NCBI GenBank assembly: GCA_900319885.1
Contig: ONQH01000039.1
Coordinates: 1-8,543, forward strand
Reading direction: 5' to 3'
DNA length: 8,543 nucleotides
Source of the DNA: Candidatus Avelusimicrobium ruminicola
GTDB lineage: Bacteria > Elusimicrobiota > Elusimicrobia > Elusimicrobiales > Elusimicrobiaceae
Shown here: positions 5,919-8,543 of the stretch, piece by piece
How positions within the stretch are numbered: the stretch's first letter is position 1
Layout: every line of letters begins with the position of its first letter
The notes under the pieces: model-generated
What the model was told of the DNA's origin: nothing
The model's database searches: none
Seen by the model: only the letters and a program-made list of their open reading frames with translations
Made by a program: the position numbers and the translations under genes

Positions 5919-7607
5919 ATGTTTTCCAAATTTTTTATTGACCGCCCTATTTTTGCGACTGTTATCTCGCTTCTTATTACGCTGGCCGGGATTGTGTCCA
6001 TTAAATCCTTGCCGGTAGAACAATACCCCAACCTGACCCCGCCCACCATAGCGGTTTCCGCTACGTACCCGGGGGCCAGCCCGGAAGTTATTGCCAACAC
6101 GGTGGCCGCTCCCTTAGAACAAGAAATCAACGGGGTGGAAGATATGCTGTACATGAATTCCACTTCTTCGGCCAACGGGGATATGGCTCTCACGGTCTAT
6201 TTCAAAGTAGGCACGGATCCGGACCAAGCCATGATTAACGTAAACAACCGGGTGCAGGGGGCTACGGCTACCTTGCCGGAAGACGTACGCCGCTACGGAG
6301 TTTCAGTGAATAAAAAATCGTCCGCTATTTTGCAGATGGTGGCTTTTTATTCTCCCTCCGGTTTATCAGATACCACTACCATTGGCAACTATGTGCTCAT
6401 CAACATTGTGGATGAACTTAAGCGTATTGACGGTGTGGGGGATGCCATGGTGATGTCCGCTAACGACTATGCTATTCGCATTTGGGTCAAGCCGGATGTC
6501 CTTTCACAACGTAATTTATCTATTGCGGAGGTTGCCTCGGCCATTAAAGCGCAAAATGCCCAGCGCGCGGCCGGAAAGATTGGGCAATCGCCTATGCCGG
6601 TAAAAGTAGACCGTAGTTATTCTATTATCGCTCCGGGGCGTTTTTCCACAGTGGAAGAATTTGAAAATATTATCCTGCGGGCTAATGCGGACGGAACCGC
6701 GCTACGTCTTAAAGACGTGGCCCGGGTAGAACTGGGAAGCCAAACGTATGAATTTAATGGTAGCTTCAATAAAAAACCGGCGGTGCCGGTGGGGATTTAC
6801 TTGTCCCCGGGGGCCAATGCGGTCGCGACGGCCAAGGCCGTGCAAACGCGCTTAGCCGAAATGGCTCAAAATTTCCCGGCGGAAATGGACCTAGCCTACG
6901 AAACTGCGTATGATACAACCCTTTTTGTAAACCAGTCTATCAAAGAAGTAATCAAAACCCTGATAGAAGCCATGGTGCTGGTCTTTTTAGTGGTATTCTT
7001 ATTCTTAAAAGATTGGCGCGCTACGCTTATTCCGTGTTTGGCGGTGCCGGTATCTATTATTGGAGCCTTTGCCGGCATGCAACTGATGAACTTTTCCATC
7101 AACACCCTGACGCTTTTTGGCTTGGTGCTGGCGATAGGGATGGTGGTGGATGATGCCATTGTAGTCATTGAAAACGTGGAACGTATCATGCACGAGGACA
7201 ACCTCCCCGTGCGCGAGGCCACCATTAAAGCCATGCAAGAAGTTTCCGGCCCGGTGGTAGCGATTGTATTTGTGCTATGTTCCGTATTTGTGCCGGTGGC
7301 ATTTATGGGCGGCCTTACCGGGGTAATGTACAAGCAATTTGCTATTACGATTGCGGTTTCTGTAGCAATTTCCGGGTTGGTGGCACTCACACTGACTCCC
7401 GCTTTATGTGTGCTTCTCCTTAAGAAACAAGCGCGTCCCACGCACGGGTTCTTCTACCAATTTGATAAATGGTTTGATAAACTCACCCAGCAATACGGCA
7501 AGTTAGTGGGGTTCATTTTACACAAAGTGATTGTATCGGCTATTATTATGGCGGTATTATTCCTAGCCACCTGGGGCCTATTCAAAGTGGTGTGGCGGCT
7601 CAGTTAG
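5919..7607 (+). CDS. RND multidrug efflux pump (AcrB/MexB, HAE1 family), N-terminal fragment ending in a frameshift
   Basis: This is the proton-driven inner-membrane pump partner of the preceding adaptor. Its 562 codons cover the first half of a protein that is normally about 1,030-1,050 residues. It begins with the family hallmark FFIDRPIFA and first membrane helix; the periplasmic porter region follows to about residue 335, then transmembrane helices 2-6 (about 345-500). Helix 4 has the proton-relay pair D411-D412 within GMVVDDAIVVIENVER, matching AcrB D407-D408, and TLTPALC follows in helix 6. Sequence is intact up to FKVV (555-558), where the conserved P-[TS]-S-F-x-P-x-E-D-Q-G segment should follow. 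Instead there are four unrelated residues and a stop, while homology resumes at once in another frame at 7592. About 46 bases appear to be missing. The start ATG has a GGGGG ribosome site at 5910-5914. The gene is nonfunctional as written. Confidence 0.9.
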   Translation: MFSKFFIDRPIFATVISLLITLAGIVSIKSLPVEQYPNLTPPTIAVSATYPGASPEVIANTVAAPLEQEINGVEDMLYMNSTSSANGDMALTVYFKVGTDPDQAMINVNNRVQGATATLPEDVRRYGVSVNKKSSAILQMVAFYSPSGLSDTTTIGNYVLINIVDELKRIDGVGDAMVMSANDYAIRIWVKPDVLSQRNLSIAEVASAIKAQNAQRAAGKIGQSPMPVKVDRSYSIIAPGRFSTVEEFENIILRANADGTALRLKDVARVELGSQTYEFNGSFNKKPAVPVGIYLSPGANAVATAKAVQTRLAEMAQNFPAEMDLAYETAYDTTLFVNQSIKEVIKTLIEAMVLVFLVVFLFLKDWRATLIPCLAVPVSIIGAFAGMQLMNFSINTLTLFGLVLAIGMVVDDAIVVIENVERIMHEDNLPVREATIKAMQEVSGPVVAIVFVLCSVFVPVAFMGGLTGVMYKQFAITIAVSVAISGLVALTLTPALCVLLLKKQARPTHGFFYQFDKWFDKLTQQYGKLVGFILHKVIVSAIIMAVLFLATWGLFKVVWRLS

Positions 7608-7972
7608 ATCCTTCTTCGTCCCTTTCCGCCAGCGGCAAAGTAGCCAGTGAACTGGAAGACGTACTCTTGTCTATCCCCTCCGTGCAAAAAGAAATGACGT
7701 TTGCCGGGTTTGATATGCTTACCAGCGCACAGAAAAATAACTCGGTAGCGTCGTTTGTGATGTTAAAACCGTGGAACGAACGTAAGAAAAAAGAAGAATC
7801 TTCCACCGCTACCGTAGCGCAAGTGTATCAAAAAGCGCAAACGCAAGTACCTGGGGCACTTGTGATGCCGTTTAATCCGCCGCCCATTATGGGGATGAGT
7901 ACCACAGGCGGGTTGGAAGGGTATATTCAAAACCGTTCGGCAGAACGTTCCGGCCGACGAGGTCGAAGATGA
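7592..7972 (+). pseudogene. Continuation of the RND pump gene in a shifted frame, truncated at a sequence junction
   Basis: The reading frame from GTG 7592 continues the pump after the missing segment: AAQLDPSSSLSASGK matches the start of the second periplasmic half, and FAGFDMLTSAQKNNSVASFVMLKPW is a typical RND stretch, followed by the MPFNPPPI and TTGGLEGYIQNR segments. This region has no ribosome site and is not a separate gene. Pump-like sequence stops at the Arg codon at 7934-7936. The last twelve codons (Ser/Arg/Gly-rich) belong to different DNA and encode nothing pump-like. About 360 C-terminal residues of the pump, including transmembrane helices 8-12, are absent, as is any TolC-type gene. 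Confidence 0.8.
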
Positions 7973-8174
7973 CGCCGTACGCCGACAGGTTGCACATCCG
8001 TGCGTCGACTTCATTCGGGGACAGGCGGCACAAGAAGGATTCCTCGCTCTTGGAAATCCCGCTTTTGTCAAAGTATGCGAATCCCGGAATGACCCGCGTG
8101 CACGTCTGTACGCCACAATGGACGCATACAACGGCTTTGTCGCTGATCTCAGCGCCACAACTTTTGCAGAACAT
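7887..8174 (-). CDS. Zinc-ribbon protein, C-terminally truncated by the junction
   Basis: The ATG at 8174 follows an AGGGG ribosome site six bases upstream. The product begins with a classic double-CxxC zinc ribbon: C3, C6, C17 and C20 in MFCKSCGAEISDKAVVCVHC. About 58 further residues of plausible coding sequence with G/C-rich third positions follow up to residue 79; I cannot assign them with confidence, though the stretch around NEVDARMCNLSAYG faintly resembles the start of DUF4870-type membrane proteins. After about residue 79 the frame crosses into the antisense strand of the pump gene, so the last 16 residues and the stop at 7887 are artefacts of the junction. It lies 41 bases downstream of the CD225-like gene on the same strand, probably in one operon. 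In such proteins the ribbon usually precedes a membrane domain. Confidence 0.6.
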   Translation of the reverse strand: MFCKSCGAEISDKAVVCVHCGVQTCTRVIPGFAYFDKSGISKSEESFLCRLSPNEVDARMCNLSAYGVIFDLVGRNVLPNGFEYTLPTRLWYSSP

Positions 8175-8543
8175 GGACAACCCCTGTGGCCAGCAGGCCA
8201 CAATCCCGCGGGAGACTACATCTCGGCGGCGGCTCCCAAAACCACCAAACCCGCATAGAACACGGTGATGACAAGGCCGAAGATGACATTGGCGATAATC
8301 CAGCCATTGGCCGTGCGCGAGGCGGCCTGCGCCCCGGCGATATCCCCTTGGGCGAGTTTCGTGTTGACCTGTGAGGCATACACGATTGCGATGATGCCGC
8401 CGATCAGGCAGCAGAACAACGTTGTCAGAACCGCACCGACCATGTGGTTCGGCACCACGACGTTATTCGCCGGCGCAGCGTAATTCGCGCGAGGGGCGGC
8501 GGCGGTACGCCGTACGCGAACGGCGAAGACGGCCTCGGCGGCG
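7937..8543. other. GC-rich foreign segment (chimeric join or inserted DNA)
   Basis: From about 7937 to the window end the base composition rises clearly, codon third positions become G/C-rich, and coding switches to the minus strand, in the middle of an unfinished pump gene. The junction falls in or next to a short inverted repeat, CGTTC-GGCA-GAACG (7934-7947), a kind of site where amplification or assembly chimeras can form. No transposase, integrase, tRNA or terminal repeat is seen that would mark a mobile element. An assembly join of two genomes is most likely; real rearrangement is possible. Confidence 0.65.
8216..8543 (-). CDS. CD225/dispanin-like small membrane protein (5' end outside window)
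   Basis: The frame runs open from the window edge to a TAG at 8216. The C-terminal 80 residues show the two-helix dispanin (CD225) pattern: helix 1 VGAVLTTLFCCLIGGIIAIVYA, a loop with the conserved small repeat LAQGDIAGAQAASRTA, and helix 2 IIANVIFGLVITVFYAGLVVL. The Cys-Cys pair in helix 1 and the AxxAS loop are hallmarks of the family. Bacterial members are uncharacterised membrane proteins; a role here is unknown. Upstream of the helices is an Ala/Pro-rich linker (PRANYAAPANN), so the GTG at 8456-8458 is probably internal and the protein longer. Close to the window edge a neighbouring frame gives a more typical Pro-rich linker (FAYGVPPPP), which hints at a one-base error at about 8490-8500. 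Confidence 0.7.
   Translation of the reverse strand, partial: AAEAVFAVRVRRTAAAPRANYAAPANNVVVPNHMVGAVLTTLFCCLIGGIIAIVYASQVNTKLAQGDIAGAQAASRTANGWIIANVIFGLVITVFYAGLVVLGAAAEM

Noticed and set aside
6896..7441. Long minus-strand reading frame opposite the pump gene
   Set aside because: It is antisense to strongly conserved RND coding sequence, has Ser/Thr-rich low-complexity content and no ribosome site.
7969..8268. Plus-strand reading frame of 99 codons in the GC-rich segment
   Set aside because: It is antisense to the zinc-ribbon and CD225-like genes, which have recognisable motifs, and has no ribosome site or known domain.
1..8543. CRISPR arrays, tRNA or rRNA genes, insertion sequences, transposases
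   Set aside because: Looked for on both strands and none seen: no regularly spaced repeats, no tRNA T-loop with CCA-type end, no transposase motifs or terminal inverted repeats.

Overview
The window looks like one end of a bacterial chromosome contig. Most of it (1 to about 7936) has moderate GC and the gene style of a Gram-negative anaerobe: a Sec/lipoprotein-type efflux adaptor, an RND pump and a monomeric [FeFe] hydrogenase of the group B type. A fermentative gut or animal-associated lineage fits. Elusimicrobiota is my best guess, but it rests on overall protein flavour, not on a marker gene. The last 600 bases have visibly higher GC, different codon use and unrelated genes on the other strand, and I think they come from a different genome.

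Layout. (1) 2-856: the C-terminal part of an SMC chromosome-condensation ATPase, cut by the window start, overlapping by one base with a metallophosphoesterase gene (856-1593). (2) 1594-2128: a 535-base gap with no convincing protein gene. It holds a strong sigma70-like promoter, at least nine base-paired elements including an H-type pseudoknot, and an intrinsic terminator. I read it as an independent structured RNA of about 450 nt that I cannot assign to a known class. (3) 2129-3589: an [FeFe] hydrogenase with up to four Fe-S clusters and the three H-cluster motifs. Its start codon lies directly behind an extended -10 box, so its mRNA may be leaderless. (4) A strong hairpin at 3600-3625 separates the hydrogenase from a convergent gene (3639-4502, minus) for an exported protein with a glycine-rich membrane segment and a histidine-rich tail. 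(5) Overlapping divergent promoters at 4522-4561 serve that gene and an RND efflux operon: lipoprotein adaptor (4590-5909), then inner-membrane pump (5919 onward).

The pump gene is broken twice. At about 7590 roughly 46 bases that should encode a conserved segment are missing, which shifts the frame. At about 7936 homology to the pump stops in mid-gene. From there to the window end the DNA is GC-rich and carries, on the minus strand, a CD225/dispanin-like membrane protein and a zinc-ribbon protein. A chimeric assembly join is the simplest explanation; a recent insertion or rearrangement is the alternative.

The most interesting candidate for something undescribed is the structured RNA in front of the hydrogenase.
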